A program made the translations under genes and the position numbers. DNA of 64,000 bases from Helianthus annuus (taxonomy: Eukaryota; Streptophyta; Magnoliopsida; Asterales; Asteraceae). Location of the stretch: NCBI RefSeq assembly GCF_002127325.2, contig NC_035441.2, positions 149,638,124 through 149,702,123 of the forward strand. Direction: 5' to 3'. The notes under the pieces are model-generated. The model saw nothing but the letters and a program-made list of their open reading frames with translations, had not been told where the DNA came from and ran no database searches. Shown here piece after piece: positions 22,469 to 32,778 of this stretch. Position 1 is the first letter of the stretch, and each line of letters starts with the position of its first letter.

Positions 22469-25400
22469 CTATTCAACATGACGGTCACCATCATCATCGC
22501 CGTCATCATCGCCATCATCATCATTGCCATCATCATCGCCATCGCCACCATCATCACCAGCTGGCTCTTCATCGGATAACTCGACAGTAACTGGTGGATC
22601 GAGGACCGCTTTAAGGCGCTGGCACCAGTCGTCTTTCTTCAAGGATTCCACAACCAGATCCATGATAGGCAAGGAAAGGTTGTCATACGAATCTTCAGCT
22701 TGTGCAAGCGCATCATCAGCACGATCAGTCACCGAGCAATGACTTACATCAAATTCTTGCCCTAGTATCTGCTCAACGTGACTGGCACATTCTAAGTAAC
22801 CACCTCGGTGACCCACCGCACGCGCCGCATCCGTAAGACCAGCAACGGCGCGATCTAGCTCACCAGCATTCAAAATGGAGTTGGCAACCTTCAACAAAAG
22901 AAAAGCGTTAAAGATAACCCTTAACAAGATAGAAGCATAAAAAGTACTCACCAGCACTACTCCACGAGTGCGCATCCATTCAGCTTCTGAAACAAGCGTA
23001 TCGACGATGCCTTGAGCCTCGGAGTAGTTGGTTTGGGCCACATTCAGCGCAGCAGTGCTAACAGCACGCGCCTCATCAGCTGTGGCAGCCTTAACCCTCT
23101 CAGCTTCCAGGTCGATCTCCAACGACTCGCATCTGTCAATTTGCTCGTTTAAGCGACGTTTGAGCTCCGCAATCTCAGCGTCCTTGGCGTGGAGATCTCT
23201 GTCCTTGCTGGACAGCTGTAGTTTGGCCTCAGACAATTCAACCTGAAGGCCGACAAAACAACTTAGGCCGATTTGTTAACAACACAGCAAGAATAAAGGA
23301 AAACAAATAAACTAACCTCCACCTGCTGTTTGGCAGCCTTCTCTCCCTGCGCCTCCTCTACCTTCGAGGTCAAGTCAGCAACTTTAGCCTCAAGATCAAC
23401 TATCTTCTGTCGAGCCGCATAGGCGCGCTCGTTGCCTTGGGCACAAATACGTTTAAACTCGGCCTTCTCCTTGGCCAGTTGCTCCTCAACATTGTGGAGT
23501 TTCTTTTGCAAGCCCTCACGGCCCCATGCTTCAGCCTTCTTATCAGCTTCAAATTTGGCTCTCTCCTCACCAAGAGCAGCCTTAGACTTTTCAAACTCAG
23601 CTATTCGTTTTAACGAGCGCTCACGATAAGCCTCCCAGTCGGCGCGCTCTCTAACCATTGTTCGCCATTCACGAACTATCTGGTGATTGGCAGCACGAGC
23701 GTTGGCCTCTCCAAGTATAAAGGTGCGGTATAACATTTCGTGGGGTTTCGCCCTTTGCCGGTTAACTTCTGCAGGGGTAAACGAATTCAAGAACCACTCG
23801 CGGCAAGGGGCAAATTCATGAAATGTATCTTTCTGCTTTAAGCTCCAAGGGGCTTGGTGAGGAGCATCGCCGCGTTCTTCTTCATTATAAGTTTTATAAT
23901 AGATATCGCCGACGGTATCCTTCGCCCCGATCATGTTCGGGTTAAAACCCCCTGCACCACCAGAGCTCGCGCTGCTTGAAGCATGTCGACCCGCACCCTT
24001 AGAAGTAATGACAGGAGCGGAGTGGGTAGGGTTTGTAACCTCAGGCCCTTGAACATTAACAGGCTGCTCCATAGCCTTCTTTTTTTCTAACTCCTCCAGG
24101 GCCCTCTTCTTCGCCGCTTCGGCCACCCTCTCCTCCTCCGCCTTCCTTTTCCTCTCCTCCTCTCTCTTTTTCTCCTCCTCCTCCTCCTTCCTCTTCCTCT
24201 CTTCTTCATCCTTCCTCTTCTTCTCGGCAACCCTCTTCTTCTCTTCCTCCCTCTTCCGACCCTCCTCCACCTTTCGCTGCGCCTCAGCAGCCTTCGCGGC
24301 ATCCTGAGCAGCAGTGTCAGTGGACTTGATGGTAATCTTGGGCCTCTTCGCCGCAGCCTCACTGAACGTGACACCCTTCTCAGGGGTCTTCTTCTTGACT
24401 TCTGAAAAAATAAAGCAAGTGCATTTAAGCAAAGAGAAGTATTAAGAAGAGAAGCGAAGAACATACCAGGAGAAAATTTGTATAATGAGCGCAGCTTGCT
24501 CGTTTTCCCAACCGCGGGAATCACAACAGATGTAGGGGCGGAAGCCACACCAGTCGTGGCTTCGCTCCTACCCCTCTTCCGCCCAATAAGCTGGGCACCA
24601 GCATCTTCTTCTTTAGCTTCGTCATCTTCAGGAAAAGATGGAGTCGCGCCAGCTTCAGGGTTACGAGAACCCGCGCTCCCAGAGCTTTTCGACCCACCAG
24701 CACCAGTTTTTCCCTTAGCTACACGTGACAAGCCTTCAAATGAGTCACTGATGATCACATAATCATCTAAGTCACGTTGACGAAGGCGAAGAGTACCTTT
24801 GACAGCAGCAGTTGTCGCGCGACTAGGGCCAGTGCCCTTGCTGGTCACTTCAGGCTCCACCTTCTTCTTCTTCTTCACAGGTTTCTTTTTCTTCTCCTCA
24901 GGGTCAATCCCCAGGTCGCGCAACACACCTGCAAAGATTTTAGACCAGGAACTTAGCTCGCCGCTGGAAGAACCTACTGACTCCTCGCTGGAAAGATAGA
25001 GAGTCTCTTTCCCAGCGAAAGTCACAGAGCGCAAAGGACGAGGTTTAGGGTATTGCGCACCTTCAGTAGTGGTTGGCGGCGAAGCAAAGGCATCAGCAGC
25101 TGGGAACATGAAGTTGCCTCTAATCTGGTCATACCAGCTTTCCTCATCATCGCGCAACGGGCGAACGCCCATGGAGCCACCAAATGTCGAGAAGGCAGCT
25201 TGATAGAGTTGCGCTTCTACACATGGAAGTAAGTAAGTAACAATTAAAGCAAACTTACTTGGAAAAAGAACAAAGAAATAACTAACCTTGATCGCCAAGC
25301 TTCAACACCGGAACCTCCCTGCTGCTAGGTGACCACTGGTCACTCATCTTCGCTGCGACCAAAACGTTTTCCCCAAATACCCGATTCGGGGTTGGGGTTA

Positions 25401-25986
25401 GCTGCTGGTACCACAGGGCGTTTTTGGGAATCGGTAGGTCTTCCTTCGGTATTGCCTCGGTCCAGTCCCTAAAGGGCATAACAATCGGCAAAACCTCCTC
25501 CCGGATAAAGAAGAACTTAGGTTTCCAGTCCTGGAAACTCTTCGGTGGGTTTAACAAGATCTTCTTAGCCGCACCACGGCTCGCAAAGGAGAAGAAGCCC
25601 ATCGTCCTTTGCAACTGATAAAAGGCCCGAAATTTATCCACCGACGGCTCAATGCCATGAGAATGGCACAGAAACTCGAAGTGTCGTATCCTAACCATGC
25701 CCGGTGGGCTCATCTGCGATAGATGGAAGTTGTAGTGATGGAGGATATTGCCCAAGAAGTTGGTCGCCGGCAGCCGGAAATTGCCCTGAAGAAAGAAGTC
25801 TTCATATAAAGTAATATATCCGGGTGGTGCATCAGCCGCGGTTTGGCCCTGAGCCGGATACCGGGCATCCCACTCCGACGGGAATCGAAGGCTTCGAACA
25901 ATTTGTTCAAAAAGCCCTAGATCCCATCTGAGGACAGGAACTGGTCCTTCCTCAGTAACAGCAACTTCTTGGTGTTCTTCGCTCAT
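22469..25986 (-). CDS. Antisense spliced gene inside element B, 5 exons, about 1081 aa
   Basis: Proposed exons (minus): 25986-25287, 25216-24467, 24401-23317, 23242-22952 and 22888-22469. They sum to 3246 nt, in frame across four GT-AG introns of 63-74 nt and ending in TAG. Exon 1 (residues 1-233) resembles the plant 'putative gypsy type transposon' domain (PF04195, Transposase_28) from memory, with WDARYPAQGQ, FFLQGNFRLP and CHSHGIEPS. The rest is a Ser/Lys-rich linker, long Glu/Lys/Arg coiled coils, and an acidic (DDDG)n tail encoded by 22477-22560. Tat elements are known to carry antisense extra ORFs in this position; the role is unknown. A TATA box lies about 140 bp upstream. No reading-frame damage was seen. 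Confidence 0.82.
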
Positions 25987-26126
25987 ATCTGAAAATTATG
26001 GAAAAAATTTTGAAGATTTGAAGAAATCTTGAAGATATGAAGAACAGGTTTGAAGATTCAAAGAGAAGTTGAGAAGAAAATAGAGAAGAAACGAAAAGAA
26101 GTGAAGAGTCTCTCACCTCTCTTCGG

Positions 26127-26136
26127 ATATATATAC
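26127..26136 (-). promoter_or_regulatory. Candidate TATA box of the antisense gene
   Basis: On the minus strand GGTATATATATC lies about 140 bp before the ATG at 25986. A CT-rich, TCTTCAAAT-repeating 5' UTR lies between them. This suggests the antisense gene has its own promoter rather than using an LTR. Confidence 0.6.
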
Positions 26137-26652
26137 CCATCGCATTTAATGCGATGGGTAACCGTGCCGCGTTCGCCGCTAGGCTAACCAACGAGGGGCT
26201 GCCACGTCAAGCGGGAAACCAGGGGTGACGGTTACCACGCGCGCGTGGGCCTCACTCTCCTGACACGAAGTGCAACCGCCGCAGACGACATGATGACACT
26301 CGTGCCAGAGGTCAACTCAAACGTCGCACTCAACGACTTACCCCACCAACTTGTCAGAAGTTCAAATTTCGAAGTTTCCCGCCATAAAAACAAGTAACTT
26401 CATGCAAAAGTTACATGAGCTGCGCCAGCTACATGTCACCTCCAATAAACCCGCGCGCCTGATCAGACAAACGGCAATCCCTAAAGACCTGCATTGGTAC
26501 TTGCGCAATTGAAAACAACATTTTCCACATGCGCCACACCAATCAGGATCAAAAGAACATTTCCCCTATTACACTTATTTCTCCTAATTTTATTAAGTCC
26601 AAAGCTCCAACCACTAGCGTTGCGCATGGTGCAGCACTGGACTGGGGGGACT
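26137..26652. other. 3' internal region of element B with polypurine tract
   Basis: Non-coding. It ends with ACTGGGGGGACT (about 26641-26652) directly before the 3' LTR, the polypurine tract. No ORF was assigned. Confidence 0.6.
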
Positions 26653-27530
26653 TGAAGGGGTATGGTCCCAAAAAGTCGCGCAAACCTCCGCCCAGGTTGC
26701 GCGCGGAACCATACTCCTTATTTCAGAAAACTTATTAACAGTATCCACGCGCGACTTACACGCGTTGTAGTTTGTCCCGCGCGAGGCAAGGCTCACAAGA
26801 GGCCCAGATATCAGCACTTAGCATAAAACAATGGAACAAATGAGCATGCTAACCCCTCGCGGGTTAGTTTGTTGTCCAACAAGAGCCACTCAGTAGGGAA
26901 GCGCACGGCTACCTACAGTGGTACATAAGGTACAAGTGGCAGTAAAAGGAGCCAATGAGCGTCTAGCAGGCTCTGGTCAATCGTGCGCCACGATCGCCTG
27001 ACGAGAAGTACACAAGGACGCCTACGTGGCACCAATCAGAGGACGGGGACAACTGTCCCACGATCTCCACTTGTCTGCTGATGACAGAAGGACAACAAGG
27101 CCGACAACAATGACACGTGGCTCCAATCAAGGTGCGCCAGCACCGACGAGCGTCTAGAAGCCACTAAGCGGTCGACGCTAATGAGACAAAGAGCATATCC
27201 GTTTTGTTGTCCGCTTCTGGCCCAAGGCCCATCAGCCCATAACCCCTTACACCTCTCCGGCTATAAATAGAGACCTCATCCCACAGGTTAAACATTCTAT
27301 TCCCTCAGCTCTCACTCTTTACACTTAATTACTCTCAAAGCAGTCGCTTATTCTCACGCCGGAGCCTGGTTAAGAGGGAAACCCCCACATTCCCCTCTTA
27401 ACGAGTAACGGTGTTCTGTTTTGCAGGATTGATACCAAGTCGGAGCTCAAATATCCTTAAGAAGATTAACCATCATGAAAGGAACATAAACCAATCTAAT
27501 TAACTCCCTAATTAGATCACTGTTTCTTCA
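26653..27530 (+). repeat. 3' LTR of element B, 878 bp
   Basis: Same length as the 5' LTR with one substitution, bounded by TGAAGGGG and TTCTTCA. It is followed by the GTTTT target duplication. Confidence 0.95.
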
Positions 27531-27763
27531 GTTTTTTTTTTGTTTCTTATTTATTTATTAAATGCAAATGACGTTAATTGCCTAATTTTGTCAAGTCGCA
27601 TTAAATAATTAGTGTTGATTCAAATGACATTAATTCATTTTCATATATTTAAATTTTTTTATATATAGTCTTTTTAAAAATTTATATTTAAGGGGCCCGT
27701 ATTTTCTGTTCGCACAGGACCTAAAGATTTTCGAACATTTTCAGAGACGACCCTCTTGTTAAC

Positions 27764-28542
27764 AATTTTCATTCGCCTATGGAAATCACATCTCATGTTA
27801 TGTAGTTGTCCCTCTCACCTTCACCACATGGAAATCCATTCGGCTTATCTATGATTGGCCCATAAAATCACCTAAAACCAGTTTACCATTTATGATTTTC
27901 AGTCACGGGCTATTATAAATGGTTTTTGCTCGATGTCATTCCATAGATTAGTTCGGGTGAGGGGGCACATTACTCGGATGGAGGCGGGTAGTTGCTGGTT
28001 GGGTGGGTACTTGTGGGTACACCACCACAACCAGGCAAGTAAGAGGAGCAGGTTCCTTTTGCGAGTTCTTCGACCTAGGAGAGGAGGAGAGAAATTTTAA
28101 ATAAAGTTGATAAATTTGAAAGGATGTGCCACAATTTTATTAGATAGTGGGTCGAGGATGCCCCTTCCATCCTGAGTAGATTTGGGCTGTAATGAGTTTA
28201 AATAAGGTGACATAATATTATTAGATGGTGGTTTAGGTAGTTGTGAGTTAACCTAAGAGTGCCCCTCCACCCTTCGGGGTGATTAATTTGTCCGTTATTT
28301 TTCTCCCTTAAAGGACCAACTAAGTAAATACAGATGACATGAGTCATGATATATTTTTCAAAGTTAGAATAGAGAGGAGACTGCTTGCCAAACAAGGTAT
28401 ATAAGTTGGTGTATATAAATACATATATGCTTGTATAGTACGTGCTTCTTAATTTGTTTAGAGAATCTATTGATGTGGTAAAGTTCCAGTTTAATTTCAT
28501 TGAATATTTTGCCATTGTGGAAACTTGTTTTTCTATCTTTTA
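27764..28542. other. Intergenic spacer
   Basis: No gene or clear repeat seen. It is moderately AT-rich with a few G-rich patches near 27960-28090. Confidence 0.5.
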
Positions 28543-28838
28543 GAGTATCTTCAACGGCTTGGTCTGTTGGAGAGTCTGCTCCACAAACTAGAACACAAAC
28601 AAACCACCTTGTTAGAGGAGGCGGTTTGCTTGAGCGGACGGGTAAGGTTTGGAATAAGTAGGGATCACCCACTCACAATACTTTTTTTTTGTTTTTAGTG
28701 TAAAAAGTGATGTGTGACGTGGAGGTTTGGAATTGTTTATTGTTGGAGGAAAAAGTAAGGTTTGGAATGGTGGTGGTTTAAATGATGTGCATGCTGACTA
28801 GGCTGGAGTTTAGACTTGGTTTATTGTTGTAGATGCTC
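28543..28838. mobile_element. PIF/Harbinger-like MITE, 296 bp
   Basis: Inverted ends GAGTATCTTCAAC and GTTGTAGATGCTC, with a TTA duplication at 28540-28542 and 28839-28841. GAGCATCTMCAAC-type termini are common in plant MITEs. The interior repeats TAAGGTTTGGAAT and is non-coding. Confidence 0.75.
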
Positions 28839-28879
28839 TTATTGGTTGGCATTATTGTGTTTGATAGACAATTATTTTT

Positions 28880-29645
28880 ATAATTTGTAACAGAGTGTTG
28901 GTTCATTAAGAAATCACAAGAGCGCAAGACGGAGGTAGTAGAAATGAGAATGTTACGGTGGATGTGTGGGCACACAAGGCTAGAACGGATAAGAAATGGG
29001 GATTTTAGGGAAATGTTAGGACTAGCTATTATTTCGGATAAGATAAAGGAGGGAAGATTGAAATGGTTTTGGACATGTGAAAAGGAGGAATTGACAGTGC
29101 CACTTAGATCGGTAGAAGACCTAACTTTGGAAGGGAGGAGGAGTCGAGGTAGGCCCAAGTCAACTTGGGATGAGCTGATTAGTAAAGATTTGCGAGAGTT
29201 ACACCTCTCTGAGGACATGCTCCAAGATAAGCGTTTATGGAGACGTATGATTAAGGTTAAGAACTTTTAGGAGTAGATTCGATCTAAGCATTGGAGTAGT
29301 TGCTTAGCGTTTCTTTCTTTATGGTCTAGGCGGATTTTGCATTGATTGTTTTTTTTCTATTTTTTTTTTCATAAATGCTTAAGTGGGATCTTGTAATTTG
29401 AAATATTTGTTCTATTTCACTATGTTACATAGCCACCACTTCTTTGCTATTTAGTAGTACTCTGTTTATAGATTTGTTTGGTTTCTTGTTTTTCTACTAT
29501 ATGCCTCTGACATCGGAGATCTCTCTGGTAGCAGTTTCTCTATTCCTAGGGATAGAGGTAAGGTGTGCCTACATCTTGCCTTCCTAGACCCTACCGGTAG
29601 TTTTGCTATTTGTGAGATTTACTGGGTATTATTGATTGATTGTTG
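28880..29645 (+). pseudogene. RTE-type LINE, 5'-truncated 3' end
   Basis: The readable part (28944-29270 and somewhat upstream) encodes the end of an RTE reverse-transcriptase ORF: MRMLRWMCGHTRLERIRN, then RLKWFWTCEK, RGRPKSTWDEL and a stop at 29268. The 3' UTR runs to a short ATTGATTGATTG tail, as is usual for RTE elements. Endonuclease and RT catalytic parts are absent, so this copy cannot move. Related fragments occur at 34770-35246, 37876-38715 and 11894-12235. Confidence 0.85.
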
Positions 29646-30189
29646 ATCTCTCTATATTAAAATATAGAGTAAACTGCAATTTTACCCCCTGTGGTTTGGG
29701 GTGATTGGCACCCTTACCCCCTAACGAAATAATTGCAATTTTACCCCCAACGTTTGCTGTTATGTCGCAAGTGTACCCCCTACTGTCTAATTCTGTTTAA
29801 AGTCAACATAAGTTATTAAAGGTCAAAGGGTATAATAGTCTTTTCCACACTAGTTTTATATCTTACTCAACATAACAACCTAATATATCACACTGCCTGC
29901 AATCTTACCCCCACCCATCCCACCTTCATCTTCTTCCCCATTCTTAACACATCTTCAACTTTCAGATGATTTATGAGGTCCACCCCTAATCTTCTTCCTC
30001 CTTTCACCACTCACCACCGTCGTCAACACCTTCAACCCACCACCACCTCCATTATCACCTTCAACCCACCGCCTCCATCTCTATCGTAAGCTCACCACCA
30101 CCACCGTCACATTTAAGAAAAAACAAAACAAAAAATAATTACCTACCCTGCCTTTTAATTGCGCCCAGATCATGTTGACCATTGTTGAT

Positions 30190-30440
30190 GATCCCAGTTG
30201 ACACTCTCATTGAGGAAAGGCTTATCGAGGAACCGATTAACGAGTATGTCCAGAGTTGTGATATTGTGGCCTTCAACAAGATCTGTAAGTTTTTTTAACA
30301 ATGTTTTTGGGTTTTTATATTTTTTTTGGATTGATATGGTGTTTTGTCTGTTTTGCTAATAACCGGATTTGCGTTTGCAGAGTGCATCAATGGTGGACTG
30401 GATGCTACTGTGAAGCATGGCGGCTTATTTTTGTTTTATT
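30190..30440 (+). pseudogene. Gene-like fragment with an intron, inside the MULE
   Basis: A first exon-like segment (30190-30284) reads TLIEERLIEEPINEYVQSC... and stops at a strong donor, TCT/GTAAGT. An intron-like stretch (30285-30380) ends TTTGCAG. The second segment reads CINGGLDATVKHGG. Direct joining at these sites gives an in-frame stop in the phase used, so it is either mis-joined by me or broken. I do not recognise the parent gene. Host-gene capture by a MULE is the likely explanation. Confidence 0.5.
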
Positions 30441-30526
30441 GTGTTTCATCCTCTCAAGGAAAATTATCTATCAGACTTCTTGTTTCAGTTTTGAGTTTTG
30501 AATATTACTTTTTTATTGTTTATTTA

Positions 30527-30751
30527 GGGGTTGTTTGGTAGCCTCTTAATGACCATTTAGATGCGACCTCTTAATGGTTTAAAACCTCTGAATGAATAAG
30601 AGGTAACCTCAAGTCTGAATGGTTAAGAGGCAACCTTTGAATGGTAAATTATCACATGTCACATTCTTCTACCTTCTCATTGGTAAAATTCTTAATGTTT
30701 CCATTAAAAGGTAACCTCTTAATAATCATTCAGAGGCTACCAAACAACCCC
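30527..30751. mobile_element. Tourist-like MITE nested in the MULE, 225 bp
   Basis: Inverted ends GGGGTTGTTTGGTAGCCTCT and AGAGGCTACCAAACAACCCC (20 bp, perfect). TTA duplications lie at 30524-30526 and 30752-30754. Internal AATGGTTAAGAGG words link it to the MITE at 13250-13559. Confidence 0.9.
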
Positions 30752-31615
30752 TTAGTGTCAAGATGATGTTATTTGCAAGAACCTTACTTGAATCATTCAT
30801 TATAGGTTGGGATCCTATGGTGGTGGTTGATTAGTTTGAGCAAGCAGTCCATTGTTTTGTTAACCGTGTAATCGTCACCCAAAGTTTTATTTATTGTTCT
30901 TTCACATATGGTTATGTTTTGCTAGGAATGAAGCTTGTGTATTAATGGGATACTTGATTGCCACTTTGAACCCTACTGGACTGGTCTTTCTTTCTTATAT
31001 TAACTAACTCCTCTATAGATGAAGAATTCAGAGAACATTTTGCATGTAGTGAAACAGAGTGGGAACATGTTGTAGACGCCATTTCTGAAAAAGCTTCGTT
31101 CTGTGATTAAAATGGTGGGTACAACTATATATGCATAAGGTACAAGTAGCGCTACATGTCTGATTATTTGGGGGAAATGATGGGAAGTCACGAGATGGGT
31201 TTTGATCATAGGCAAAATCTTGGTTCTTTCTTTCACATGAGGGGTTTGTTGTGGAACTTGAAATTTCTTTTCTTTTGAAAGCTTGATACTGGTTTCCATG
31301 ATGATTTGAAAGTTGCAGGGGGTAATATTGCTTCTAAACTCAAAGTATAGGGGGTAATAAGAAAGGGCATTTTAGTAACTTACCTGTGGGGGTAATTATG
31401 CAACATAATAGGAATGTTGGGGGGTAAAATAAAAGGGTAAAATAGTCATTTCACCACTAAGTCAACAGATCAGTCAACAAATTTGAGGCCGGGGGGTAAG
31501 GTTGCGACATAACAGCAAATGTTGGGGGGTAAAATTGCAATTATTTCGTTAGGGGGGTAAGGGTGCCAATCACCCCAAACCACAGGGGGTAAAATTGTAG
31601 TTTACTCTAAAATAT

Positions 31616-32778
31616 AAATTTGTCAAAAAAAAAAAAAATGTGTTTCTTCGTTTTCGTGTCTACGTTTGAGCAGGCATAAAGTTTTGGGGGTTATACTGCT
31701 TATTCATTTATTCAACCTTTTTACAGCGTTCTCTTAATCTAGAAGTGAATCGATGCTGCATATGATGAGTAATTAGATCTCTCTATTAAGTTAAGTTATG
31801 TGTTACTCCGCTTTAAATTTCAAAATGTAGGTATGTATTTGATGTTTAAGATCATACGGCGTGGGGCGTGGTTTTTGGCGTGGAGGCCTCAACCACGCCA
31901 CTACACCACCTCGTTGTTGGCGTTTTGGCTGGCGTGGAGGGAAGGGTGGCGTGTTTTCTACCGGCGTAGAGGTTGGGTGATGTGGAGGCTTCTCATTGGG
32001 TGGTGGGTTTTTTTATTGATTTTCTTTGTTTTCTAAATTTAAAATAATTATACAAAGTGTATGCCATGTGTCCCACCACGCCACCCTTCCACGCCTCATC
32101 CCACCCCGCGCTTTTTGGTACCACGCCACTTTTTGACGCGTGCTTACATGTCATCCACATGTTGAATAACGCCCCATTTTCAAGACTCTCCACACCGTAT
32201 AGTATAATAACAGTGAACCATGAGTTGTATTTTTTTTTTTCATGCTATATGATTTTGGTTCAACTCCTTGCACAATTATGAATGTTACACTGTCTACAAT
32301 CAGATACAACTACATGTTTGGACTAAACACGATTGGCCTACAACTGTAGACTAGAGTTCTTAGTTTTAAACTATAGATTAGGTTTTAAGTAATTATAAAC
32401 TTTTGAAATTATTATTGTCAGTCCCGATGGATAAATCTGGAGAAGGGTTCGCGACAATAAAATTCGAAAAAAAAACCTCGATTTTAAGGATCACTTTAAT
32501 CCTCCAAAAAGGTTAAGCTGCCTGGCGTTAATCCATGAACTCAGATTGATATTCGTCAACATGTCCCTAAAACTTAAACCCTGAATGAATAGTGATCTAA
32601 TATGTCAAATCATTAAACAACCCGCTACATCCATCTTATGAACATGAGCCCAAAACCACAATGGATGCCTGGGAACTAAAACCAACAAGGAGAAATCCAA
32701 ACAAAGATTCACTAAATGTAGTTCATGAGACAGTTCAATCATAAACAGAAAAGCAAACTAGTAACTTTCTAACATAGC
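31616..32778. other. Spacer with a GGCGTGG-rich inverted-repeat segment
   Basis: No gene seen. Segment 31854-32205 starts ATACGGCGTGGGG and ends CTCCACACCGTAT, with many GGCGTGG copies on the left arm and CCACGCC on the right arm. It looks like a further MITE but no target duplication was found. The remainder to 32778 is the 3' flank of B3 gene 2. Confidence 0.45.

Larger units (their letters stand above)
15503..27530 (+). mobile_element. Element B: Tat-lineage Ty3/gypsy retrotransposon, 12,028 bp, complete
   Basis: LTRs 15503-16380 and 26653-27530 are both 878 bp. One difference was found (AACGCT versus GACGCT near 16024/27174). A perfect 5-bp target duplication GTTTT lies at 15498-15502 and 27531-27535. 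A primer site follows the 5' LTR, and gag-pol (16460-22036) has no chromodomain but an extra archaeal-type RNase H, the Tat-lineage signature. About 4.6 kb separate pol from the 3' LTR and hold a spliced minus-strand gene. This is the youngest complete insertion in the window by LTR identity. Confidence 0.96.
15289..27755. mobile_element. Small hAT-like element (about 434 bp) split by Tat element B
   Basis: The left part is 15289-15502 (starts CAGGGCCGGCCC), the right part 27531-27755 (ends GACGACCCTC). A perfect 8-bp duplication TTGTTAAC flanks it at 15281-15288 and 27756-27763. Removing element B and one GTTTT leaves about 434 bp with imperfect inverted ends. It has no ORF and is a non-autonomous hAT by duplication size and the GGGCCGGCCC terminus. 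Confidence 0.8.
29666..31608. mobile_element. Mutator-like element with about 110-bp terminal inverted repeats, possible Pack-MULE
   Basis: Left end 29666-29774 and right end about 31500-31608 are inverted copies (AGAGTAAACTGCAATTTTAC...), roughly 95 percent alike by eye. A 7-bp AAAATAT lies on both flanks (29659-29665, 31609-31615), shorter than the usual 9-bp MULE duplication. No transposase was found. The interior contains a gene-like fragment with an intron (30190-30440) and a nested Tourist MITE (30527-30751). Inside the right end the word GGGGGTAA recurs many times. Confidence 0.75.

Noticed and set aside
22391..22579. Ile-rich hydrophobic 62-aa peptide
   Set aside because: It is the reverse frame of the GAT repeat that encodes the acidic tail of the antisense protein.
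24087..24460. Arg-rich C-terminal end of the 403-aa antisense frame
   Set aside because: It is the wrong frame past the exon 2 donor at 24466; splicing continues into the exon 3 frame.
28198..28672. Overlapping 105- and 102-aa minus ORFs
   Set aside because: They span spacer and the MITE at 28543 and have no domain or homologous partner in the window.
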